DNA of 64,000 nt from Mucilaginibacter empetricola (GTDB lineage: Bacteria > Bacteroidota > Bacteroidia > Sphingobacteriales > Sphingobacteriaceae): contig NZ_JANUBZ010000008.1 in the NCBI RefSeq assembly GCF_024808665.1, positions 124,001 to 188,000 of the forward strand, in the 5' to 3' direction. Below the pieces are notes generated by a model, which was given only the letters and a program-made list of their open reading frames with translations, had not been told where the DNA came from and ran no database searches. Below, one piece after another: positions 37,301-47,700 of this stretch (position 1 is the first letter of the stretch; the number at the start of each line of letters is the position of its first letter). The translations under genes were made by a program, and so were the position numbers.

Positions 37301-40300
37301 GATCCGACTGCCTGGTTTGAACAAACCTATCTCAATAACTCCAAATACTTGTATACCAAGTTTTTTGATAAAATGTCCACACCCAATAGCTATAACGGTG
37401 GGACTGATTATGACTACGACTTTGTACCCTGTTACGCACAAATAAAATCGGTAAGTTTTAGTGGTGGCTATGCCAAAATAATATTTGTAGACAGAACGGA
37501 TGGCGGAATAACAGCCAACCCGATCATATTTTCGGCATGGCAAAATTTAAAAGATCAATACCCGCGATATGCTTACCCCGGTTTTGATACGCGAACGAAG
37601 GACTCGGAGACGAGTTCGGCAGTTACTTCAGCAGTGAAGGCCATATTTAGCGCCATAGGCAATTTAAAAGAGTTAACCGAAAGTTTTTACCAAAAAGCAG
37701 CGCGCAGCAACTACTGCTCAAAAATACATTTGAACAGTTGTTTTGCAAAGGTTGTTAAGCAGGATGGTTTTAAACTGGGTGGTGGCGTAAGGGTGAAAAA
37801 GATACAGATAAGTGATAACTGGGAAACCATGTCACAAAATGGCGGTGTCGCAACAGCTAATTATGGGCAGGCCTATACCTACACCACTGTCGACAACGGT
37901 GTTACTATTAGCAGCGGCGTAGCTTCCTATGAACCATCTATAGGTAACGATGAAAACCCGCTAAAACAGCCTGTGCCATATGTAGAAACGGTAAAAGGTT
38001 CTGTTGATAGTTTTTTTGATTTAGAACAGCCTTTTGGTGAATCCTATTTTCCGGCGCCGCTGGTGGGGTATAGTAAAGTTACCATAACCGATCTGGATAA
38101 AAATGGAAACCCCGATCCTGCATTAAGAACAGGATATAGTGTAGATGAGTTTTATACCGCGAAAGACTTTCCGGTGCAGGTTACGGTACTGCCCATATCT
38201 GAAAATGAAAATAAACCGACCAACAAATTTTCATTTTTAGGCACAACAAGTATTGACGAGTTAACCATGTCGCAAGGATATGCCATAACGGTAAATGATA
38301 TGCATGGTAAACAGAAAGCCACCCGTACATTTAACCAGACGGGAGCAGAAATAGCATCCACAGTGTACTATTATAATACCACTCCTTTGGGTGCAGGTGA
38401 ATACCAACTGGCTAATACCGTTAATATTGTTAACCCGGATGGCTCGGTTTCTCCCAACCAGGTTATTGGACGTGACATAGATTTCTTTACAGATTTTAGA
38501 GAGTTTGAAACAAAAAATACTGGCAGATCGCTTGACCCGGGGCTCGATTGGATATCGGCCTGGATTTTTGATTTCCCATTGCCTCACTTCCCAAGCTATG
38601 ATAATTCGGATTATAAGCTTTTCAGATCAGCATGTGCCGTTAAGCTGAATCAATATTATGGTGTAGTTGACAAGGTTGTTAAAACCCAAAATGGTTCAAG
38701 TATCACTACCCAAAATGTTGCTTTTGATGGATTAACCGGTGAGCCTATTGTAACCAGCACCCAAAATGAGTTTGATAATAAAATTTATTCGGTAAATATT
38801 CCGGCTTACTGGATATACAACGGTATGGGGCCGGCCTATCAAAACTCCGGTATCTTACTGAAAAACTTCTCGACCGATGCAAACGGACGATTTGTTAATT
38901 ACAACACCTTTTTAAAATCGGGCGATGAAATTGTTGACCTAACTACCGGCAATAAGTATTGGGTAATTAATGATCAATCACCAACAGAAACCAGCCCAAC
39001 TAATAAATTAATCAATATGGCCGGTCAGCTGGCCGCCTCGTTTACAGCAACAGGCACGGTTAAAATGGTGCAATCGGGTTATAGAAATATACTCGACGCG
39101 GGAGCTACCAGCTTGGTGTGCTTAACTAATCCCATACAAGGGAATCAGCTAAAAGTGGTCGCCAGTTCAGATTTAACAGGCTATAAAGTTATCAATGCAT
39201 CGGCCAAAACCTATAACGAAAGCTGGCCAATGTCGTCAACAAACGGCAACGCCGATAGTGTTAAGGTAGCAAATCCGGTTGCTGACTTTACCTATGCTAC
39301 GGCACTGCCGGCCGGTAACCACGGCTTATACGGCGCCTACATTTATAATGCAGGTACTGATACCGGCGTAGTTGTTCAAAATGCGTTTTTGGCGGGCGGC
39401 TTAAATAGAAGCGGGGTGTGGCCAAATCCGCCAACTACCTTGTATCTGAATGCACCTGTTGGGTTTCAAAAAACCATCACTATAGCTACATCGCAAACTT
39501 ATTATATAGGTTATAGTGGCGATGATACCTATAGTTATACTATTGATAATGTTGCACTGCCGTCGAATAAGAATAATCAATATTGGTCGGTTTATCCATT
39601 ATATCTTTCTGCAGGTACACATGTTATCAATTTTACCGCAACAAACGTTCCGCTAGTGGGCGGCGGCGATACGCCAAGTAATAACCCTGGAGCCATAGGG
39701 ATGGAAATTTATAATTGTACGGCAAGCCAGCTCAACAGCGGCAATAGCTTAAATACCGTTTTTTCAACCACGGGCGTTATTGGCGACAATACCCTGCAAA
39801 GCTTTTTGACTATCAATGGCGTGCGCGCTAATCACTTTATATACGTAAAAGTTATCAACCCATACATCGCGGGTTATTTGGGTAACTGGCGCGAAAGAAC
39901 AAGCATGGTATTTCAGCAAAGCAGATACCTCAATCCCAATATTCCGGCAAATGGGCTGAATATTAAAAATGCTGGGTATATCAACAGTTTTTCGGCCTAT
40001 TGGTACTATGGGCTGCTTACCAATGGCAGCCCGGGCTGGCAAACCGATCAGAATGGAAACAGAGCGCGGTGGGTTACTGCCAATACGGTTACTTCGTATG
40101 ACCTTTATGGACAACAGCTTGAAAATGTAGACGCCCTGGGCAGGTTCAGCGCTGCAAAATTTGATTTCAACGGCGAATTACCTGGAGGCGTTGCGTCGAA
40201 CAGTATGAGCCGCGAGATGTATGTAACTAGCTTTGAAGACAGTTATTTCAATCCCGGTACGGTGGCAGGCAATATCCCGATAAACGACTTTAAGGAAACA

Positions 40301-40951
40301 TCTACAGGGGCACCATTAAGTCAGTTTATAGTTAACACAACTTCGCATAGCGGTAACTATAGTTTAAAGCTGCCATCAGACGGGATTACCTTGAAAACCA
40401 ATATTTATAGTCAAAAGTTGCGGATTGATAGCTTGCTATATATCTATAACACAGGGGAATATAATGTTAAAAATCAATTGGGGCTTTATCCTAACGGTTT
40501 TGAACCCAATCCTTATAAGAAATACATTTTTGATACCTGGGTGTACGATGGTAGTCCCGGCGACAAATCAGTAAAATTAACGCTCACGGAAAATGGCACT
40601 TCGATTCCTTTAACCTGCAAAGCTAATGTGGAGGGTTGGAAACTTTTAGAAGGGACAATTGACCTCACCACCATAGCGCCGGGTACACTTAACATAGCCG
40701 TGGTACCATCAAATGGCGTAACCCTTTATATGGATGATATCCGCATCCATCCGTTTGATGCGCTTTTAAAATCATATGTGTATGATGACAAAACCATGCG
40801 GTTAATGGCTGAGCTGGATGAAAATTGCTTTGCAACTTTCTATGAATATGATGATGAGGGCCTTTTAATACGTGTTAAAAAGGAAACCGAACGCGGCGTT
40901 ATGACCATTAAAGAAAGCCGGTCATCATATACGAAATACACTGGATTATAA
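34325..40951 (+). CDS. Giant SpvB/YD-repeat-like secreted protein
   Basis: About 2208 residues from ATG 34325; an in-frame TTG two codons earlier (34319) is less likely. The signal peptide covers about the first 30 residues (IAVGLLILMSTNLLAPPICLA). The N-terminal block (SVSDMVDPFTGGFKYNVPLL, then NLSYESGTGMDDEASWVGLG) is typical of the SpvB/TcaC-like start of Bacteroidota RHS-related proteins. Near the C-terminus (about 2020-2150) is a carbohydrate-binding-module-like beta-sandwich (KKYIFDTWVYDG... MDDIRI), then a single YD-like stretch (ATFYEYDDEGLLIRVKKETE). There is no toxin domain and no sorting domain. By analogy with TcB it may form a shell or act as scaffold for the RHS protein two genes downstream; that is inference. 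Confidence 0.75.
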   Translation: MKLTITYRKKIAVGLLILMSTNLLAPPICLALTSGPAQPETQAFQPASVSDMVDPFTGGFKYNVPLLDIDGYPINLSYESGTGMDDEASWVGLGWNVNVGAINRQLRGVPDDMSGDLEQTDHYTKPKVTVGGRLSAKIEVKGGGTNLVPKFDGSFSLGIFNDNYTGIGADVGINAGISLSKIGDSPFTAGLGLGITSSTASGVDVTPSMNLGITENMKDNQTVNAGLSSSLGYNSRSGLKGLTLGSSFNVSKTNYEVTVNSDAVGIPDVSVEKKTVGEGQGSASGSAISFNTEPIMPRIQVPYKTTYGSFSVDAGGVVEIVFLGGGMTGYKSVSEVATEKFSNPTYGFLYAEQGKNQKTAVMDFLRENENPIIPEIPNLALPVGTPDIFSFTSQTGSGQFRLHRGGSGAFFDNQVTNSNSSTTVGTDLGAGFIFHGGVTLYNQNGTNTTRKWASNNNYLPNGDFQDISYTNPNSQHAYFKVVGEKTAEDANMVAALHDVQPLEVSISGQTANAKFTNNTLTKLQKLNRSINNTQISYLTAQEASLAGLDKTINSYPFNNAANFQVPANNKPVADTLRPRYDNNYHQKHHLSEITVTGASGKRMVYGLPVYNVQQSEYSFAIGSKGPNYSIKSGTNNIVPLSLTNSGTAQVAINHTVGIDNYYHVQSHPAYASSFLLTAILSPDYVDKTGDGITDDDAGTAIKFNYSKLPNLFKWRTPYSGATLNRGLLADKDDDKGSIVYGQKELWYIHSIESKTKVAYFVTQNRNDALGVTDFTGTQMDTTNRQKCLTEILLYSKADMSKPIKVVKFQYDYELCLGVPNNMNTNSSQTGKLTLKKVYFEYANSPKGANYPYEFTYQNTVNGAAINYGDLETDRWGTYKSNTENLLPLKNDEFPYTNQDVQGNNPAVKQRIDQNAALWHLSSIQLPTGGLINVSYESNDYAYVQDKRAMVMSGISALIDGNGNDLDSTATAPNYLYKAKGIRLQVPNSAVTGDPTAWFEQTYLNNSKYLYTKFFDKMSTPNSYNGGTDYDYDFVPCYAQIKSVSFSGGYAKIIFVDRTDGGITANPIIFSAWQNLKDQYPRYAYPGFDTRTKDSETSSAVTSAVKAIFSAIGNLKELTESFYQKAARSNYCSKIHLNSCFAKVVKQDGFKLGGGVRVKKIQISDNWETMSQNGGVATANYGQAYTYTTVDNGVTISSGVASYEPSIGNDENPLKQPVPYVETVKGSVDSFFDLEQPFGESYFPAPLVGYSKVTITDLDKNGNPDPALRTGYSVDEFYTAKDFPVQVTVLPISENENKPTNKFSFLGTTSIDELTMSQGYAITVNDMHGKQKATRTFNQTGAEIASTVYYYNTTPLGAGEYQLANTVNIVNPDGSVSPNQVIGRDIDFFTDFREFETKNTGRSLDPGLDWISAWIFDFPLPHFPSYDNSDYKLFRSACAVKLNQYYGVVDKVVKTQNGSSITTQNVAFDGLTGEPIVTSTQNEFDNKIYSVNIPAYWIYNGMGPAYQNSGILLKNFSTDANGRFVNYNTFLKSGDEIVDLTTGNKYWVINDQSPTETSPTNKLINMAGQLAASFTATGTVKMVQSGYRNILDAGATSLVCLTNPIQGNQLKVVASSDLTGYKVINASAKTYNESWPMSSTNGNADSVKVANPVADFTYATALPAGNHGLYGAYIYNAGTDTGVVVQNAFLAGGLNRSGVWPNPPTTLYLNAPVGFQKTITIATSQTYYIGYSGDDTYSYTIDNVALPSNKNNQYWSVYPLYLSAGTHVINFTATNVPLVGGGDTPSNNPGAIGMEIYNCTASQLNSGNSLNTVFSTTGVIGDNTLQSFLTINGVRANHFIYVKVINPYIAGYLGNWRERTSMVFQQSRYLNPNIPANGLNIKNAGYINSFSAYWYYGLLTNGSPGWQTDQNGNRARWVTANTVTSYDLYGQQLENVDALGRFSAAKFDFNGELPGGVASNSMSREMYVTSFEDSYFNPGTVAGNIPINDFKETSTGAPLSQFIVNTTSHSGNYSLKLPSDGITLKTNIYSQKLRIDSLLYIYNTGEYNVKNQLGLYPNGFEPNPYKKYIFDTWVYDGSPGDKSVKLTLTENGTSIPLTCKANVEGWKLLEGTIDLTTIAPGTLNIAVVPSNGVTLYMDDIRIHPFDALLKSYVYDDKTMRLMAELDENCFATFYEYDDEGLLIRVKKETERGVMTIKESRSSYTKYTGL

Positions 40952-40962
40952 TTGGAATTGCA

Positions 40963-41739
40963 ATGAAAAGATATATCAATACAAGAGTAATACTGATTAC
41001 TATAGTGGTACTGAGCGCAAGTGTGATTACCTGGGCACTTGATCAAAAAATAAAAAAGAGCGCTGTTAAGCCGGCGCCGGTAACAGTTAAGGCCAAAGTA
41101 TATGACACCGTGCTACTGGCCAAATTTGACCAGCTGCTGCAGACGCTTGATTTTAGTAAAAATACCTTCTGTTTTGAGGGTAAATATAACGTGATCGACG
41201 GTACGGATACTACCAATAACGTTCGCGACCTGAAGTTTTTATTTTGCCGGGCGGGTAACAATTTTTATTCAAAACTTGGCAATACAGAAACAATAAATCA
41301 AAACGGGGTAAATGTTTACGTGCAGCACGATATGAGGAAGATTGTGGTATCCCAAATGAGCTATCAATCTAAATCACCGATAACGGGTATCAGGCAGATG
41401 GTAAAAACTTTAAGATCTGAAAATTATGATCTGGTGAGTTCTGAAACCGGGTCGGAGCGGAAAATATCGCTGATAAATGAGCATCACATTACCTGTAAGG
41501 AGATTTCGGCCACTTACGATACCGCAAAAAATACGCTGACGACAGTTTTGATAAGATTTACTGATATAAATGACCCGGGTAATGATAAAAAGGACAGGAC
41601 GATACAAATTGATTTAACCCGGATGGATAATACGGTAAAGATGAATAATTATCCGGCTGTCAGCGCATTTGTGAGAGAAGAGCGGGGAAAGCTTGCCCTG
41701 CTGCCTAAATTTTCAAGTTACGAACTGATAAAACTTTAA
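40963..41739 (+). CDS. Small anchored protein between the two giant genes
   Basis: 258 residues with one N-terminal helix (VILITIVVLSASVITWAL) and a periplasmic or surface domain of unrecognised family. Strand-rich segments (FCFEGKYNVIDGTD, VNVYVQHDMRKIVVSQMSY) give it a LolA-like look, but I cannot support homology. It is separated by 11 bp from genes on both sides, the same spacing as between the RHS gene and its immunity gene. Confidence 0.6.
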   Translation: MKRYINTRVILITIVVLSASVITWALDQKIKKSAVKPAPVTVKAKVYDTVLLAKFDQLLQTLDFSKNTFCFEGKYNVIDGTDTTNNVRDLKFLFCRAGNNFYSKLGNTETINQNGVNVYVQHDMRKIVVSQMSYQSKSPITGIRQMVKTLRSENYDLVSSETGSERKISLINEHHITCKEISATYDTAKNTLTTVLIRFTDINDPGNDKKDRTIQIDLTRMDNTVKMNNYPAVSAFVREERGKLALLPKFSSYELIKL

Positions 41740-41750
41740 TAAAGTTTAAA

Positions 41751-44700
41751 ATGAAGAAATTTTTAAAATTCATATTATTTACAACGCTGTTCCTGGTTTT
41801 TGTTAAACCGGTATGTTTTGCCGGTGTTGAGCCCTATGAGAATTTTATAAAGGGGAAAATAAAGCCTAAGGATACAATTATTGTTAAAGATGAAAAGTTT
41901 AAAAATTCAAAATATAACTGGAGCGATATTACCAATATATCGGTAAAAGATTTTATTTCTTTCAGGATTCTTGACAGCGCTTTAATTAAGCAAAAGTTTA
42001 GCGCCCAGATACGGTTGAAAGTCGAGTATCTGACTGACCCCGATGCCAGCCCGCAGGTAAAAAACATCGACCTAAACATAAATTATGCTCTAAAAAAGGG
42101 AGTTAATTACAAAATTAACGATAGCTATAATTTTACGGGAGCTTATTGGATAAGGGTTACGGTTGTGAGTATTTACAGTCCGGAATTTGGGTATGATCCG
42201 CCTCCTTATTTTCAACTAAGTGCCAATATAGTAATCAATAGGCAGTATAAATTTAATCCTAAAGCCAAACTAAATGCAATAGCGCAACTTATAAAAAATA
42301 CGCAGGTAAGTACCGTTTCAAAGTCGGGCGCTAAGGCGCCGGCTAGTACTGTTGCAACATCAAAATTAAATGCGCCTGCCGCGGTGGCACAACAGCGAAA
42401 CCTGGCCGTTGAAAACACGAGCCCGGGAACAATCAGCAACAATAGCACTCAATTGCAGCTTACCTGGCCGACGATAGGCGCTGAATATGATATTGAATGG
42501 ACTACCGCTGATGCTGGCAATGCCAACTATGCTGTTATTCAGCAAATGGCCGCCGGTACCGCCGGGACCGTTGACACATTATTACTGAATAGTATATTTC
42601 TGCACAATGCCACCCGTATTACAACCAGTAACCAGAGTTATTTGCTGTCGTTACCTTATAATGATGATTATGTGCTGGTGCGGATGAGACAGGTTGCCTA
42701 CAGTACTGATGGCGTGCGTTTGCTGGGGAGCTGGGATTATCAGTTAGGATCGGGGCAATATGCGGTTTGGGCTTTAACCTGGTATGAGCAAAGTTTAAAC
42801 TGGCAGTATTCTGCTGCTTTTGCCGAAGAAGGAAAGAAAAAAGAAGTGGTAAGTTATTTTGATGGATCGTTACGATCAAGACAAACGGTAACCATCAATA
42901 ATTCTGACAATGTAGCCCTGTTTCAGGAAAATATTTATGATGATTTTGGACGGGCAACAGCAAGTATCTTGCCGGCGCCTTATAAGGAAGCCAGCGGCGT
43001 TACACCCTATTTGAGGTATTTTCCTAATTTTAATACAATCAGCTTAAATACTTCTTATAGTTACGCAAATGTTGTAGGTAGTACGCCTTCAACGTCATGT
43101 GAGTATAACCCCGATTCGTTAAGTATAACATCCGGCGCATCACAGTATTATTCTGCACAAAACACGTTTATAAATGACCAGTCTTATGATAAATATATTC
43201 CAAATGGGCAGGGGTATCCTATATCGGTAACACAATATACACCCGATAACACGGGCAGAATAATGGTGCAGGGCGGTGTGGGTAAAACCTTTCAGCCCGG
43301 ACGAACCAACCCTAGTTATACCACCAAATACTTTTATGCTATACCCAGCCAGTGGGAACTGGATCGTATTTTCGGTAACGATGTGGGCAACTACAGCCAT
43401 TACCTGAAGAATATGGTTGTTGACCCTAACGGACAGGTGAGTATCAGTTACCTGAATGCCAGCGGGAAAACCATCGCCACGGCACTATCGGGTAATGTAC
43501 CTAACAAGATGGACTCCATCAGCACCATCCTGCCGGCAGTAATAGAAAAAATTGGCCTGCTTGATTCCGCGCAGTTTGTTTTTGACAGTCAGGCGCTGAC
43601 CATTAAAGGCACAGCCACTTACCTGGCGACACAATCGGGCAAGGCGAGCATGACCTACAGTGTTCAGAAACTGATAGATCAGTATCCGGGCGGGGCGCAG
43701 GCCATGTGCAGTAACTGCTTTTACGATTTAACCATTAATGTTTATAATGACTGCGACCAGCTCGTCTACAACACTACCACACCTATACAGGTGGGCTCCA
43801 TGACGGCCAATTGCAGTGGTACGGGCATTCAGAAAGACTCCATACCGATAGTATTTCCGCAAATAGGCGAGTACTACTTCACTTTTCAGTTGGGCTTCAG
43901 CAAAACGGTGATGGAAAATTATGTTTCCGCATTTGCTATCCAGGGTTTACAAAACGGTTACCTGAAAAATAATTTCAGCTTTATATTGCCCTATCTAAAC
44001 GGTATTAATTATAAAGCTTGTTTGAGCGATTGTTCTACCTGCGAGCAAACATTGGGCACGCAAACCAGTTTTGTGCAAACTTTTCAAACCAAATTGCTTG
44101 GCCTCGGGGTCGACTCCGCAACGGTGGTAGGCAGTACTTTTCAAACCTGGGCCAATACTGAATATACTACGTTGAAGGCTTATTGCGATTCGCTTTCAAC
44201 CCATTGTAATTCATTATCGGCTGATAGTATCGCCAATTGCAGCCAGTATGAAACGCCAATGCTGGCAGATGTTTCGCCTGGCGGACAGTATGCGCTATTC
44301 GATTCAACTTATAATGCGCTCGAGATACCATCCAACGTAATCTATAATAACTGGCGCACGGTATTTCCGGTGCTGTCATCATCATCAACCCAATACCAGG
44401 CTAACCTGATTACGCTGCCTGATGGGTCGATCACTTCGCCTTATGATGTTGCGTTTACACTGCCTATGCTGGTGCAATACTGGAACCCAAGCTGGGCGAA
44501 CTCCTTTTTGCCCTATCACCCCGAATATTGTAAACTACAGTTTTGCTATATCAATAACACTTCTGAAACCTGGGACCAGGAGGTGCAGAATATTACCTCT
44601 GCGGCGGCCATCCCCACTATACCGGGTGCACCTACGGGCCTGGCCTACAGCTATACCAATGCCGGATGGCTGGTTGCGGCGGATCCATTTTTCCAGTCGG

Positions 44701-47700
44701 GCGGCTTGGGTGCAGCTTATGCCTCCAATATGCAAAGCGATTTGCAAAACTATAGCACCAATGTATTAGGCGTTACAGCAGCATCTAACAAAAGCCTTAC
44801 CGCCTTTGTGGACTTTTTGACCTATTGCAGTGATCCTAATGCCAATACCAACGGAACAATAAGCAGCTTTAACAACTGGGACAACTGTACACCATTATCG
44901 GCATGCCGCGTGCCCGACAGGGAATGGGGAACTTATCAGGACTATTATTTTGCGTTAAAACAAACCTATTATAACAAAGTACGGGCCGCTACCACCTGTA
45001 ATAATACCTGCTCGGTTGGTGCCCCGCTAACTTTGCCCAACGTAAGCCCATGCCCGGCAATAACCGATTTTATTGTTGATAACTATGGGGCCGCTTATGG
45101 GCCGCCGGTGGCGGCCTGTGCCAATACCATGAAAATGGTGGTATTATCATACAACGGCGGCAAGGTGACTACCCCGGTAACCGTTACCATTGGCTACTCG
45201 GCAGGGGTAAACAGCGCAGGTTTGCCAACAACTTTCCAATATGCTGTGGGCGACTCCACCAAAACTTTCTGCATTCCTAGTAGTGCGCCGATACAAGCAG
45301 TTACCGTACAATCAATAGTTTGCCAGGCTTGCCAGGCTAATCCGCTGTTATTTGGTACGTGGCAGAGCAACGTCGTTACCCAGGTGGGCGATGGACTTAA
45401 TACCCTTTTTAAGCAAACACAGGCATCCTATACCAATGGCGAAATTACCATTAACCCCGATAATACTTACAGCATAACCGGTACTTGTGCGTTAAGCAAC
45501 GGTACCTGGAATATGGACGATAGCTGCCGGTTTTCGCTTTATAGTAACGATATTAAATATACATTGGTAAGTGTTACCAGCACCCAATTGCAACTGACGC
45601 ATAAGGAAGGGCCTGTGGCTGAAACCTGGGTTTTGAATAATGTTGGCTCTACACCACTATGCAGCAGCCCGGTTACTTTGTCGGCAGCCAGCGTGGCCGC
45701 CGCCAATAGTTATTATACAGGGGCCTATCCGTCAAGGCATTTGCTTACGGTTGTGCCGGGTACCGCGGGTACGCAGCCGCCGTTTAATTGTGTTAACTCC
45801 GCCGGCGGTTCCGGGTCATCGGTCGCTACATTTTATACCTGTTTAAATGTGGTTACCGCCGCGGGCATTACTACCAGCTATAGCAATGTATGGGTATTTA
45901 ATTGTGTGTATGATAGTATGCCATCCACCTGCCCGCCGGTGCTGGCTATAAAGACGCCGCGGTTTTATGATAATGTAATGTCAACGGCCACCAGCATCGG
46001 CGGTTCTACTGCTAGCTTGCAGCAGCAAACACAGGATGGTACCACCCAACAGGTACAAAGCTCGGTAAGCAGCGAAGCTGATGGCTGGATGACGGCCTTA
46101 TCATCGGGATTAAGCACCTATAGCGCAAGCACCGTAGCGGCATTAAGAGCAGCGCTGATTGATATAGCCAGCAAAGGCGGCGATCAAAACCATCCCTTTG
46201 GTGCCAGCTCGGTAGCGCCGGGCCAAACTACCGCCAGTGGTTATCTGAGTTTTGGCGATGCTATTAAAGGCATACTTGGCCTCAGCAGCTTTACCAATAA
46301 ACTTAATCCGTGGCTCATCAGTGCACCATATCCATATTCGCCGTTAATGCAGGGTACGGAGCCCGGTATAGCCAATAGCAACCCGGCTATTTGTGCTTTG
46401 CTGCAAACCATGCAAACGCAGTGCAATACCTATAACGCTACTAATGGAGGTTCATTAAGCCTGTACAGCTATTTGGTGCAGACCTATGGCGCTGCTATGA
46501 ATATATCTACCACTGATTTTGCCGCGCTGCAAAACTCATGCGGGCAATGCCAGTTTATTTTGGGTCATGATATTACCTTGCCGGTATTTTTACAACCCGG
46601 CGCACAGGGCTGTATTTTGCCAAGCGACTATGCTGCTGCGAAAACAGCCTTTAACGCCCAGTTTGCCACACCTGTAACCTCCGCCGATTCGAACTACGAG
46701 GCCATATATGCCAACTTTATGAACCAGCGCTATGGTTTTGTATTGGGGTATGCCGATTATTATAATTACGATAATACCTTAACCACCAACCCATCGGCTA
46801 TATTATGTAATCAGATAGGTACCAATATACCGCCCGACCCGCTGGCTTGTATAGAAACACAAATATCAGTAGCCGTAGGCAGCGGCGACCGCGATTATGA
46901 TACCTATCTGCAGGCACAGGAAAACCTGTTCAGGGCCAGTTATGTGAGCACCTGTTCGGCAGCCAAACCGCTGTTGAACCTGTATGCGCCACAAAAAATA
47001 TATCATTATACGCTGTATTATTATGATCAGGCCGATAACCTGCTGGCAACCGTACCGCCCGAAGGCGTACAATTGCTTACCGACGCACAAATTACAGCGG
47101 CAGGCGTTTATCGTACCCAATATACAGCAACGGATACGGCAACCGTTAGTCCGGTTTACCCAACGCACAGGCTATTTACTACTTATGCCTATAACAGCAC
47201 CAACCAGGTAACGCAGCAAAGTAGTCCCGATGGCGGAACCAATATTTTTTGGTACGATTTATTGAGCAGGCTGGTGATCTCGCAAAACGCAGTTCAATTG
47301 CCGGCTAATAATTACAGCTATACAACCTATGATGTTTTGGGCCGGATAACAGAAGTAGGGCAAAAGAACCAAACTACGATAAACCTGGGTGTGCCCGATT
47401 ATTTGCAGCCCACCAGTATCACCGGGTTTTATGGCGCCGGTACCAATACCCAGATCACCGATACCTATTACGATACCCCGACAGCGGCCACCAACGGTAT
47501 GCAAGCCGTTACACAAACCAACCTGCGCAAACGCGTTGCCGCCAGTACCTATCGCGATACCCAAGCAGGGCAGGTGCAGCAGGCTACTTATTATAATTAC
47601 GATCTGGATGGCAACGTAAGCACCCTGTACCAGCAAATAGCCGGACTGGGACTTAAACAGATTAATTACGAGTATGATTTAATAAGCGGCAAGGTAAACT